In this document: piece after piece, positions 51,684 through 58,830 of the stretch
Layout of the letters: each line of letters opens with the position of its first letter
Position numbering within the stretch: the first letter of the stretch is position 1
The notes under the pieces: generated by a model
Told to the model about the DNA's origin: nothing
The model's input: the letters and a program-made list of their open reading frames with translations, nothing else
Databases searched by the model: none
Translations under genes and position numbers: made by a program
From: Methylorubrum aminovorans
GTDB lineage: Bacteria > Pseudomonadota > Alphaproteobacteria > Rhizobiales > Beijerinckiaceae
DNA length: 64,000 nucleotides
NCBI RefSeq assembly: GCF_022179725.1
Contig: NZ_BPRC01000001.1
Location: 434,001 to 498,000, forward strand
Direction: 5' to 3'

Positions 51684-51875
51684 ATGAACGAGATCGACCT
51701 GTACGGCCCACACACCCCCATGCTCCTGTCGGAGGTTTGGGCCTTCGTCCGGCGCACTGGCATCGAGCGCCCGAGGATCACCTGGGAGGTGAACAACGGG
51801 AATCGGAAGCGCCGTCGCGTCACTTTCACCGACGCCAACTGCGCGCTCGTCTTCCGGCTGGAATTCGCGGCTTGA
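51684..51875 (+). CDS. Small protein, LRW-tail family (variant tail)
   Basis: 63 aa, GGTGAGG before the ATG. Made almost only of the domain: LLSEVWAFVRRTGIERPRIT, a basic strand NRKRRRVTF, then TDANCALVFRLEFAA, where R-L-E-F replaces R-W. It lies directly after the winged-helix gene, four bases away. Confidence 0.6.
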   Translation: MNEIDLYGPHTPMLLSEVWAFVRRTGIERPRITWEVNNGNRKRRRVTFTDANCALVFRLEFAA

Positions 51876-52045
51876 TCGACAGGCCGCTGACGGGGCTGGA
51901 GAAGTACGTCGCCTTCCGTGAGAGCTACGTCGGGACGACCGCGGCCAAGCACATCATCGAGGTCCAGATACCGGAGCAGATGGCGGAAGCCGAGCAATGG
52001 CGGAAGGAAAGGCAGGGGCGGAGGACGCGACCGGATTCCAGTTAA
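51872..52045 (+). CDS. Hypothetical small protein
   Basis: 57 aa from a TTG at 51872 that overlaps the previous stop (TTGA). GLEKYVAFRESYVGTTAAKH and a charged Glu/Gln/Arg helix follow. Only the coupling and codon use support it. Confidence 0.35.
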   Translation: MIDRPLTGLEKYVAFRESYVGTTAAKHIIEVQIPEQMAEAEQWRKERQGRRTRPDSS

Positions 52046-52199
52046 CGAAACGTGAGGAATCAGAGTTAACGGAATCTCATCCGAAGCGCTTGCGTAGTGC
52101 GAAGCGTTCGTTCTGGTTCCAACCCAGCAGGTAGCAGATGCCTCAACGCCGCATCGGGGTGTGCTACTATCCGCCGAATTCGTACAGAGCGGTCCCGAA

Positions 52200-52844
52200 A
52201 TGTCAGATTCGATCAGCAAGCAGGATGCGGCGCGCAGATTAATAGAAGCGTCAATCGACCTATTTTTTGACGCCAAGGATAGCCTTGTCGTCTACAATCT
52301 TGCTTACTCTGCTTTCAAAGTGCTCTACGATTTATATTCCCATCATCAAAAAGATGATTTTGCGAAGCAGATCGATGCAGCCCTCGGCAAAAAAGGGTGG
52401 CAACATATGTCGGGAACTGCAAACTTCCTGAAGCATGCCGATAAAGACCCACAGGACGTACTTGAGCACCACCACCCATTTCAGAGTATGGTGATTCTTG
52501 TGCTGGCAGTCATTATGTATCGCCGCACATTCGGTGAGTCGTCGGTGAAAATGATGGCTTTCGACTATTGGACGGACGAACTTGTACATGATGAGATTGG
52601 CATCAGGGAAGTCGATGAAAATCCGGGAAGGGCTGAGTTTTCTCGGAATCTCAGAAAACAGATACAAGAACTTCCATTTGATCAGCAAATCATTGCCGGT
52701 AAGGCACTGTACGAGCAATTCATCGAGCACTACGAATCGGTTCGCGCCGCTGTCGAACTAGGTCAAGAAAAAGGTCTCACCATAACTGAAATTATTGACC
52801 AGCAAGAAGAAATCTATAGACAAAATCAGAATCAATCTGACTGA
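52200..52844 (+). CDS. HEPN-like protein, possible defence or toxin-related
   Basis: 214 aa from ATG 52200. The N part (SKQDAARRLIEASIDLFFDA, then NLAYSAFKVLYDLY) and WQHMSGTANFLKHADKDPQD belong to a widespread all-helical family that I associate with HEPN-like domains; a clear R-x4-6-H is not evident, so ribonuclease activity is doubtful. Its DNA is much richer in A+T than its neighbours, which suggests separate acquisition. Confidence 0.45.
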   Translation: MSDSISKQDAARRLIEASIDLFFDAKDSLVVYNLAYSAFKVLYDLYSHHQKDDFAKQIDAALGKKGWQHMSGTANFLKHADKDPQDVLEHHHPFQSMVILVLAVIMYRRTFGESSVKMMAFDYWTDELVHDEIGIREVDENPGRAEFSRNLRKQIQELPFDQQIIAGKALYEQFIEHYESVRAAVELGQEKGLTITEIIDQQEEIYRQNQNQSD

Positions 52845-52908
52845 CGATGGTCAGTGCATGGTCGTTTCTAGCAAACTGGATGGATATTTGAAGGGATGAA
52901 TTTATATA

Positions 52909-52953
52909 GACAATATTTGTCCCTCAGGATAAATGTATATATCCTATCCTGAG
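52909..52953. promoter_or_regulatory. Two inverted repeats before the Rep-like gene
   Basis: GACAATATTTGTC (52909-52921) is a perfect palindrome with 5-bp arms. CTCAGGATA (52923-52931) and TATCCTGAG (52945-52953) form a 9-bp inverted repeat around an A+T-rich 13-base loop. They end eight bases before the ATG at 52962. An operator, or a nicking-site hairpin of a rolling-circle origin, are both possible. Confidence 0.5.
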
Positions 52954-52961
52954 AGAAAGAG

Positions 52962-53870
52962 ATGAACAAAAAAGAAACTCAGTACAAAATCCTTCAAGCT
53001 TACGATCGGATTGTGGAAGATCGGGCGGGTAACGGTCGAGCGGAGCGTCTGCACGGCTACGAACAAGCCGTGCGGCATCGATCGAAGTTCGAATCCTGCG
53101 GCAGAGTTCTGACGAGTCCCTACGGGTGCGAGGTCACGCACTGGTGTCGCCGTCCGGCTTGCCCGACCTGTGCGACCTTCTGGGGACGCAAGCTCGGGAG
53201 CGCGCTGGCGGCGGCTTGTCCAGACGCCGCTCCTGACGATTATCGGATGGCAACCTTGATCCTCGGGCTCGTGCCAAGGCCGGAGGACGCCTTCGATCAA
53301 TTCTGGGCTTGGCGTCGGTCCCTCGGCAACGCGGTCGATTACCGGCGTCGGGCAGCAGGAATCGATAGAGCGGGATGGCGCGGATTCGGGGCGGCCGGAA
53401 GCCTCGAACTCGATCAGTTCGAGACGGAGGAATTCCTCCGTCTCGGCACCAACAAGCAGGCGCAGTACCGGGCGTTAGGCTTCGAGCCGGAGCGGGCACG
53501 GGGGCCGCAATGGGTCACGACCGTGCACGCCCTGGTCCATGTGGGCACGCTCGGCGATGACACTGTGCGGACGTTCTTCCAGGGCGCTGCTCCGGTGGTC
53601 CACCTTCAGGGACTCCGCGAGGACAAGGACTTCATCGAGAGTGCCGAAGATATCCTCGGCTACGCGGCGAAGGTGTCGCTCGTGACTACGCTCTCGGGCG
53701 GCGAAACGCGGCCGTGGTCGCCGGACGCGATTGCGAGCTACGTCGCTGCGACCATGCAAAGCCATGGGCGTCAGGGATTCAAGGTCTTGATCCGGCCTAC
53801 AGGCTTAAGAAAGAAATCAATCGTCGAATCCGCGTTGGGTTATCTTGAGCCAATGCCGGTCATTATTTGA
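52962..53870 (+). CDS. Rolling-circle replication initiator-like protein
   Basis: 302 aa. WCRRPACPTCATFWGRKLG near residue 63 is the C-x(4)-C-P-x-C zinc motif seen in many Rep proteins. WVTTVHALVHVG near residue 187 aligns with Rep motif 2 (W-H-P-H-U-H-A-L-V) but with Thr in place of the first His. ILGYAAKVS near residue 230 fits motif 3 (Y-x-x-K). It may initiate element replication, or be a degenerate relative. Strong inverted repeats precede it. Confidence 0.5.
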   Translation: MNKKETQYKILQAYDRIVEDRAGNGRAERLHGYEQAVRHRSKFESCGRVLTSPYGCEVTHWCRRPACPTCATFWGRKLGSALAAACPDAAPDDYRMATLILGLVPRPEDAFDQFWAWRRSLGNAVDYRRRAAGIDRAGWRGFGAAGSLELDQFETEEFLRLGTNKQAQYRALGFEPERARGPQWVTTVHALVHVGTLGDDTVRTFFQGAAPVVHLQGLREDKDFIESAEDILGYAAKVSLVTTLSGGETRPWSPDAIASYVAATMQSHGRQGFKVLIRPTGLRKKSIVESALGYLEPMPVII

Positions 53871-53925
53871 TTGTTGTTCCAATCAGAGAAATACTGTATA
53901 CTATAATAGTAATAAGAGAGATTCT

Positions 53926-54108
53926 ATGTACAAGTTCTACGTTAGTAAAGTGGTTGCCGCGCGCGACCTCGCTTCCCTCGTTGAGGTCCTCAATTCGCAA
54001 ACTCGTGACGGCCATGTCGCCGATCAGACACGAATCGCTCGCGACCTCTGGCTCCTGCGCATCGCGTGCTCTGAGCGCGACGATGCTGCCCTCGTTCGTG
54101 GCCTGTAG
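53926..54108 (+). CDS. Hypothetical small protein
   Basis: 60 aa. Preceded by a promoter-like TTGTTC-17-TATACT (-10 at about 53897) in A+T-rich DNA. Helical: FYVSKVVAARDLASLVEVLN and ARDLWLLRIACSERDDAALV. No family recognised. Confidence 0.45.
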   Translation: MYKFYVSKVVAARDLASLVEVLNSQTRDGHVADQTRIARDLWLLRIACSERDDAALVRGL

Positions 54109-54112
54109 GCGA

Positions 54113-54415
54113 TCAGGGCGTGTTGTTCGGTCGGTCACACAAAGGCGTTGGGGGTATTGCCTCGCGTGGCTCCGGAGGCGTCCGCCAGCGCGAATTGCCC
54201 CCGCCCTGGTAGCGCGGGCGCTTCTTCGTTGGCCCGTGCTGATAGGCATCTGAGCGGGATTTCGATGGAGCCACGGGCTTGATGAGGCCCGTGGTATCGG
54301 ATTCGGAGCAGAGGATTTCCCAGAGGCGCATCCGGTATTTAGCCGCCCGCGGCCTCACTCCGTGAGGGCGGAACTGCGCGTCTTTCAGAGTCTGACGGTT
54401 CGACATCGCCTTCAA
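54113..54415 (-). CDS. Hypothetical basic protein
   Basis: 100 aa if the TTG at 54415 is used (overlap with the upstream stop); an ATG lies at 54406. Rich in Arg, Pro and Ser with no compact fold visible. It is coupled to the nuclease-like gene, which is the only support. Confidence 0.3.
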   Translation of the reverse strand: MKAMSNRQTLKDAQFRPHGVRPRAAKYRMRLWEILCSESDTTGLIKPVAPSKSRSDAYQHGPTKKRPRYQGGGNSRWRTPPEPREAIPPTPLCDRPNNTP

Positions 54416-54879
54416 AGGCTCGCCTGAACGCGGCGAACCTCGGCGGTCAGATCGATCGCCTGCGGCAGGCTACGTCCATCAGCGAAGCGGACGTAGCGCC
54501 GCCGGTCCCGGCTCGCCAAAACGTCAATCGGATCGTGCGGGGCCAGATACGCGCCAGCGATCCCGTAGCTCTCGTCGAAGACCACGTGGACGAAGTGGTC
54601 GAACAGGCCCTGCTTCACGGCCGGAACCTGCACGCGGTCCTCACGGCGACCGTCGAAGGGGTAGCGCCGCGAGCGGACCTCGATCCGGCCGAGGCTGGCG
54701 TCGGTGAGATCGTAGCCCTTGTTGACCCCGTTCGTCAGCACGCGGGCACCGAGGGCCTCGGCCACGAGGCGCGTGGCGTAGCCGCCCGCCTCGCGGATGC
54801 CATGCGTGGACCAGAGTTCCTTCTCGGAGGCGGACAGAAGGCGGAAGAGTTCGGCCATCTTGCGCTTGGAATACGTCAT
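54412..54879 (-). CDS. PD-(D/E)XK nuclease-like protein
   Basis: 155 aa. The middle reads TNGVNKGYDLTDASLGRIEV followed by RSRRY, matching the G-Y-D-L ... G-R-I-E-V-x-S-R active-site pattern of restriction-endonuclease-like folds (Asp, Glu; the Lys position is Arg). The N terminus is helical with a W-S-T-H-G-I-R-E-A-G-G-Y block. Could be a defence nuclease or a DNA-repair relative; the Lys-to-Arg change leaves catalysis open. Confidence 0.5.
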   Translation of the reverse strand: MTYSKRKMAELFRLLSASEKELWSTHGIREAGGYATRLVAEALGARVLTNGVNKGYDLTDASLGRIEVRSRRYPFDGRREDRVQVPAVKQGLFDHFVHVVFDESYGIAGAYLAPHDPIDVLASRDRRRYVRFADGRSLPQAIDLTAEVRRVQASL

Positions 54880-54921
54880 GGCGATGTGGCTGCCTTGGTT
54901 TCGAGAATGGGGCTCAGGGGC

Positions 54922-55206
54922 TCAGGGGCGACGGAAGCGGCGGGTGCGGTGGGTGACGGTGACGAGGTGTCCGCCGTCACCGATCACGGCGGAGACATCG
55001 AGCCAGGGCGAGATCACGCGCAGGCCGCGCTCGCCGCCCAGATGGCGCCGGAGGCGCCGCAGGGCCGACTTGTCGAAGACGAGGTGCTCGGCTCCGCTTG
55101 AGCGGATCGAGGTGCCGAAGGTTTCGAGGAGCCCGACGACGAGAGGCGGGATCGCTCGTTGCTGGAGGCGTTCCTTGGCGTGCAAGGTCATGGTGCTGGC
55201 GATCAC
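54922..55206 (-). CDS. DUF4258-like small protein, toxin candidate
   Basis: 94 aa. TLHAKERLQQRAIPPLVVGL, then a strand, an arginine-rich helix and VSAVIGDGGHLVTVTHRTRR; the H-A-x-x-R-x-x-Q-R start is typical of DUF4258-type proteins, which adopt a RelE-like small fold. Coupled by ATGA to the HTH protein upstream, like a toxin with its regulator. Confidence 0.5.
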   Translation of the reverse strand: MIASTMTLHAKERLQQRAIPPLVVGLLETFGTSIRSSGAEHLVFDKSALRRLRRHLGGERGLRVISPWLDVSAVIGDGGHLVTVTHRTRRFRRP

Positions 55207-56099
55207 GACCGGACCTCCGGCTTGGCGTCGCGACGCAGACTGACCTCCAGCGCCTTGCCCACGAACAGCGGCACATCGACATCAAGGCCGGTCGCCAGTT
55301 CCGCCGCGCGCTCGGCGTCGAAGGCGAAGGAGCCGATCTCCCAACTCGCGATCTCGGCGGCTGACCAAGCCTTGAGCGATGACGAAAGGATGGGCTCGAA
55401 CTGCACGCGAAGCCGCTGGATCAGTTCGCCGAGTTCTTCCGCCGTCTGGACCGAGCCAAACCGGCTCCGCAGGTTCGGATCATCCCGCAGCCGGACCGGG
55501 GTCGGCTTGAACCCGCGCCGCCCCGCCAGCCAGCGCTTCGCCTCCTCGAATTCGACCTGGACGGGCTTGGAGCCCGGAATGGCTCTCAGCCCTCCCTCGT
55601 CCTTATCCGCCATGGCGTTGCGGACCGCTCCCTCGGACATGTTGGCGAGCAGCGCGAGTTCACGTGTCGTGAACTCGCCGCGCTCGACGATCTCCAGCTT
55701 CCATCGAGCGTAGGCGGCGTCGGCGATGGTCTGGCAGAGGCCATCCGGTCCCATGAAGGAGTGCGTGACGCCCGCCGAACCCGCTCGTCCGCCCACGCGC
55801 GGGGTGCCCTGCATGAAGACCAGTAGGTCCTGGACCTCTTCATCGAGTGCATTGGTCAGGCCGGGCTCGAAGACGAAGCCATAGGCCCTCTCGAAGGTCT
55901 TGCTGATCTGGAACCGGCCGAGATCAACGCGAGCGGGATCGAGATCACAGAACTCGTGCTCCCCCTCTTCCTCCCGCAAGGGGAACCCGAGGAACCGCTC
56001 GGCCGCCTCCTCGCCCGCGCCCATGGCGATGTGATCGGCCTCGTAGAGAAAGATCGTCCGAAGCTCGTCGAGCATCTGCTCCATCGTGAACCGCGCCAT
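55203..56099 (-). CDS. HTH-containing regulator, partner of the DUF4258-like gene
   Basis: 298 aa. A helix-turn-helix is visible near residues 143-160 (FTTRELALLANMSEGAVRNA) followed by an excisionase/MerR-like EFEEAKRWLAGRRGF. The acidic N part has several Glu clusters. Two copies of CATGTTTGCGTAT lie upstream of its start (56117-56129 and 56184-56196) and are candidate operators for autoregulation. Confidence 0.55.
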   Translation of the reverse strand: MARFTMEQMLDELRTIFLYEADHIAMGAGEEAAERFLGFPLREEEGEHEFCDLDPARVDLGRFQISKTFERAYGFVFEPGLTNALDEEVQDLLVFMQGTPRVGGRAGSAGVTHSFMGPDGLCQTIADAAYARWKLEIVERGEFTTRELALLANMSEGAVRNAMADKDEGGLRAIPGSKPVQVEFEEAKRWLAGRRGFKPTPVRLRDDPNLRSRFGSVQTAEELGELIQRLRVQFEPILSSSLKAWSAAEIASWEIGSFAFDAERAAELATGLDVDVPLFVGKALEVSLRRDAKPEVRS

Positions 56100-56116
56100 T
56101 TATGATCTCCACGCTT

Positions 56117-56196
56117 CATGTTTGCGTATCACTGATATGGACGAGCGCGATCCGGTTCGCAAGCCTAAAATGCGAAGATGATGCATGTTTGCGTAT
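56117..56196. promoter_or_regulatory. Direct repeat CATGTTTGCGTAT upstream of the HTH gene
   Basis: The 13-mer is identical at 56117-56129 and 56184-56196, a 67-bp period, within the divergent intergenic region between the HTH gene and the 56281 operon. Exact long repeats in this short region point to a protein-binding site. Confidence 0.6.
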
Positions 56197-56280
56197 TTTG
56201 CTTGCTCGCCGGGTTCTGACCTGTGATAATGAGGCTTATCAAAGCCCAGACGGGTTGCGGCTGGATGAGGAGAGCGGGTC

Positions 56281-56490
56281 ATGGCGGGAGCGGACGACAA
56301 CGGACGGGACACGCTCGACCGCCTCACCGCCGAGGCGGCCCGGCTCCACTACGAGCAGGTCGCGCGACTCCTGCGGCTGCGGGCGCGCGGCGCGGACACC
56401 GCCCGAGCGGTCCGGCTGCTCCTCGTCCTCGGCGACTGCCTCGATGGCCTGCGCGGGCACCAGCGACAGCTTGCGGAGGCGCGGCCATGA
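56281..56490 (+). CDS. Small helical protein in recombinase operon
   Basis: 69 aa. Mostly a leucine- and arginine-rich helix (RLHYEQVARLLRLRARGADT and AVRLLLVLGDCLDGLRGHQR). Followed by a gene with an ATGA overlap. No family recognised. First gene of a three-gene coupled unit ending in a recombinase. Confidence 0.5.
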   Translation: MAGADDNGRDTLDRLTAEAARLHYEQVARLLRLRARGADTARAVRLLLVLGDCLDGLRGHQRQLAEARP

Positions 56491-56714
56491 AACCGGAGAA
56501 GTGGCCCGGAGCGGCGAACGAAGCGCTGGCTGCTCTCATCGCGGATGGCGAAGCGCGGCGCGCACAACAGTTGCAGGACCTGCTCGACTACGCTGAGCGC
56601 AGCTATGGCCAGGGCATGGCGGAGGCGCTGGACGCCCTGCGCCGGACCGAGGAGAGCCTTGCGTCCCTGCGCGGTCAGCAGGGATACCGACGTGCGCACG
56701 GAGAGGCCCGATGA
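56487..56714 (+). CDS. Small helical protein in recombinase operon
   Basis: 75 aa. Starts KPEKWPGAANEALAALIADG and continues as a charged helix (QLQDLLDYAERSYGQGMAEA). Coupled on both sides by ATGA. Possibly an accessory factor for the recombinase; inference from operon only. Confidence 0.5.
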   Translation: MKPEKWPGAANEALAALIADGEARRAQQLQDLLDYAERSYGQGMAEALDALRRTEESLASLRGQQGYRRAHGEAR

Positions 56715-57670
56715 GCACACTGCCTGTTCCCGCCTTGGCAAGCATCCCCACCCTCGGCCTCGATGCCGTGGTCGAGCGGGCCGCCGGGCTCGCTCGGCAG
56801 GCGCGCGCGCCGAACACGCTCCGGGCCTACGAGAGCGACTGGCGGGAATTCGAGCGCTGGTGCGCTACGCAGGGATTCGGCCCGATGCCCGCTCCACCGG
56901 CCGTGGTCGGGCTCTACCTCGCCGCGCACGAGCACCTGTCCGTCGCCACCCTGTCGCGGCGGGTCAGCAGCATCGCCGCCCAACACCGGCAGGCCGGACA
57001 CAGCCTCGACACCCGCCACCCCGCCATCACCGATGTGCTGCGCGGCCTGCGCCGCGAGCGTGGCTCCGCCCAGCGCCGTGCCGAGGCTCTGACCGTGGGG
57101 CACCTCCGGCAGGTATTGGCTGATCTCGGTGACGGTCTCGGTGATCTTCGCGATCGCGCCCTGCTGCTGGTCGGCACGGCCGCCGCGCTCCGGCGCTCGG
57201 AACTTGTGGCTCTCGACGTTGCCGACGTTGCCGTGTTGCCTGAGGGACTGAGGGTCACGATCCGCCAGAGCAAGACCGATTCCGAGGGGCACGGAGCCGT
57301 GCTTGCAGTCGGCCGCACCGGTCGCCTCACCTGCCCGGCCGCCGCCTACGAACGGTGGCTTGCCGCCGCCGGGATCGCGGAGGGGGCGGCCTTCCGTGCC
57401 GTCGATCGCCACAGCCGTCTCGGTGGGCGGCTGTCTGGCAACGCCGTCGCCCTGATCGTCCAGCGCCGCGCCGCCGCTGCCGGGCTCGATGCGGCAGCTT
57501 TCAGCGGTCACAGCCTGAGGAGCGGATTCGCCACGAGCGCCGCCCGCGCGGGAATGGGCGAGTTCAAGATCGCCGCGCAGACCCGGCACGCCTCGCTCGC
57601 CGTCCTGCGCCGCTACGTGCGGGAGGGCCGCCTGTTCGAGGAGAACCTCGCCCAGGAAATCGGCCTTTGA
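56711..57670 (+). CDS. Second tyrosine recombinase of the element
   Basis: 319 aa, XerC/D size. N-terminal SAM-like domain (APNTLRAYESDWREFERWCA) and catalytic domain with Arg in AAALRRSELVAL (~168), Lys near RQSKTDSEGHG, H-x-x-R in GHSLRSGFATSAARAG (~270) and Tyr in ASLAVLRRYVREG (~307). It is unlike the att-flanking integrases and lies mid-element, so it probably acts on another site, such as resolution of multimers or its own mobility. Confidence 0.85.
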   Translation: MSTLPVPALASIPTLGLDAVVERAAGLARQARAPNTLRAYESDWREFERWCATQGFGPMPAPPAVVGLYLAAHEHLSVATLSRRVSSIAAQHRQAGHSLDTRHPAITDVLRGLRRERGSAQRRAEALTVGHLRQVLADLGDGLGDLRDRALLLVGTAAALRRSELVALDVADVAVLPEGLRVTIRQSKTDSEGHGAVLAVGRTGRLTCPAAAYERWLAAAGIAEGAAFRAVDRHSRLGGRLSGNAVALIVQRRAAAAGLDAAAFSGHSLRSGFATSAARAGMGEFKIAAQTRHASLAVLRRYVREGRLFEENLAQEIGL

Positions 57671-57705
57671 GCGAATGTTAGGTTCTCACCACGGGCACTT
57701 TGTAG

Positions 57706-58800
57706 ATGGAAATTTTTATCGATGAAGCTGGGCAATTCACGAAGCACACCGGCTGGAGCGCAATCTGTGCGTTGACACTTCCTCACAGAGAGGTTGGTCA
57801 AGCTCGCCGGAAAATTTCTTACTCGACGAAGGATTGGCCTCGCGCCCCGAATGGAGAGCTAAAAGGCGGCTCCCTAGATGTTGATCACCTGCGTAAGCTG
57901 AGCGACCTGTTGTTCGAGCGAGGCGCTCTTTTGCATCTATCTGCTATCGATATGGGAATCGAATCAGATGAAGGATTAGCCGTTCATAAAAATCTACAAT
58001 GTGAGAGTATGACTCGAAATCTTACCGAGGAGCATCATCCCGACGTAATAGCTCGCATCTGGGAATTGAGGCGAACGCTCGAACGCATGCCGATGCAGCT
58101 ATATGTTCAAACAGTCCTGATGCGTGACCTTGTTGCTTCAGTGATCGAGGATACGACGCTCTATTTCTCACAGCGTCGGCCGCAAGAACTGGCTATCTTC
58201 GAATGGACAATCGACGCCAAAGACCCTTTGAAAGTAACAACTCACGAGCAGTGGTGGCTCGATACAGTTGGCCCTTTACTGGAGAGTCGAGGCCGCACGA
58301 AACCCCTTAAGGCTCTCGCCGACCCTTCGGCAGACTACAGCTTCTTCGATAAATCTTTTTCCCTCCAAAAGGAACTATGGCATCCGCATGAGGAGAGGAA
58401 GGTTGTTGATGGATACGACATCCGTAAGGTCGTGATAGACAACATCAATTTTGTTGACTCTCGGACCGATGTATTGATTCAATCAATAGACATATTCAGC
58501 AACTTTTTCCGCCGCCTTCTCAATGAGCATGTGAGCGATCCTGAAGTTGCTCGATGTCTCGGAAGGAACCAGATAAAACGCAAGATTGATGGTAATTACC
58601 AAAGCGCTAGTCTTCTGAGCTTGTCCTGTGATGGTAGCGAAAGGTTTGACTCAATAGGGGGTCTAATACAACTAATGGGCCAATCTGGACGGCCTATGTT
58701 GCTGCCGAAGCGCACATCTTCGAAACGCGGCAACATAAAATCCCAAGTAAAAATTGATAGCGTCGGTAGGAGTAAAGCTGCGCCTGTTAGGTTAGGATGA
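57706..58800 (+). CDS. DUF3800 protein, probable cargo gene
   Basis: 364 aa. Opens with MEIFIDEAGQFTKHTGWSAI, the F-I-D-E-(A/S)-G start of DUF3800 proteins, which have an RNase H-like fold and are common in defence-rich islands. Further conserved Asp residues appear at VIDNINFVDSRTDVLIQSID. Base composition is clearly more A+T-rich than the adjacent genes, pointing to later acquisition. It sits beside the integrase, the usual cargo position in satellites. Its activity is unknown. Confidence 0.65.
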   Translation: MEIFIDEAGQFTKHTGWSAICALTLPHREVGQARRKISYSTKDWPRAPNGELKGGSLDVDHLRKLSDLLFERGALLHLSAIDMGIESDEGLAVHKNLQCESMTRNLTEEHHPDVIARIWELRRTLERMPMQLYVQTVLMRDLVASVIEDTTLYFSQRRPQELAIFEWTIDAKDPLKVTTHEQWWLDTVGPLLESRGRTKPLKALADPSADYSFFDKSFSLQKELWHPHEERKVVDGYDIRKVVIDNINFVDSRTDVLIQSIDIFSNFFRRLLNEHVSDPEVARCLGRNQIKRKIDGNYQSASLLSLSCDGSERFDSIGGLIQLMGQSGRPMLLPKRTSSKRGNIKSQVKIDSVGRSKAAPVRLG

Positions 58801-58830
58801 CATCAATAATTTGCGGAGTCATAATGCTGT

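Noticed and set aside
56711..57670. The mid-element recombinase as the integrase for the tRNA-Thr site
   Set aside because: The genes at 48187 and 58831 are homologous to each other and each adjoins an att core and arm repeats; this one adjoins neither.
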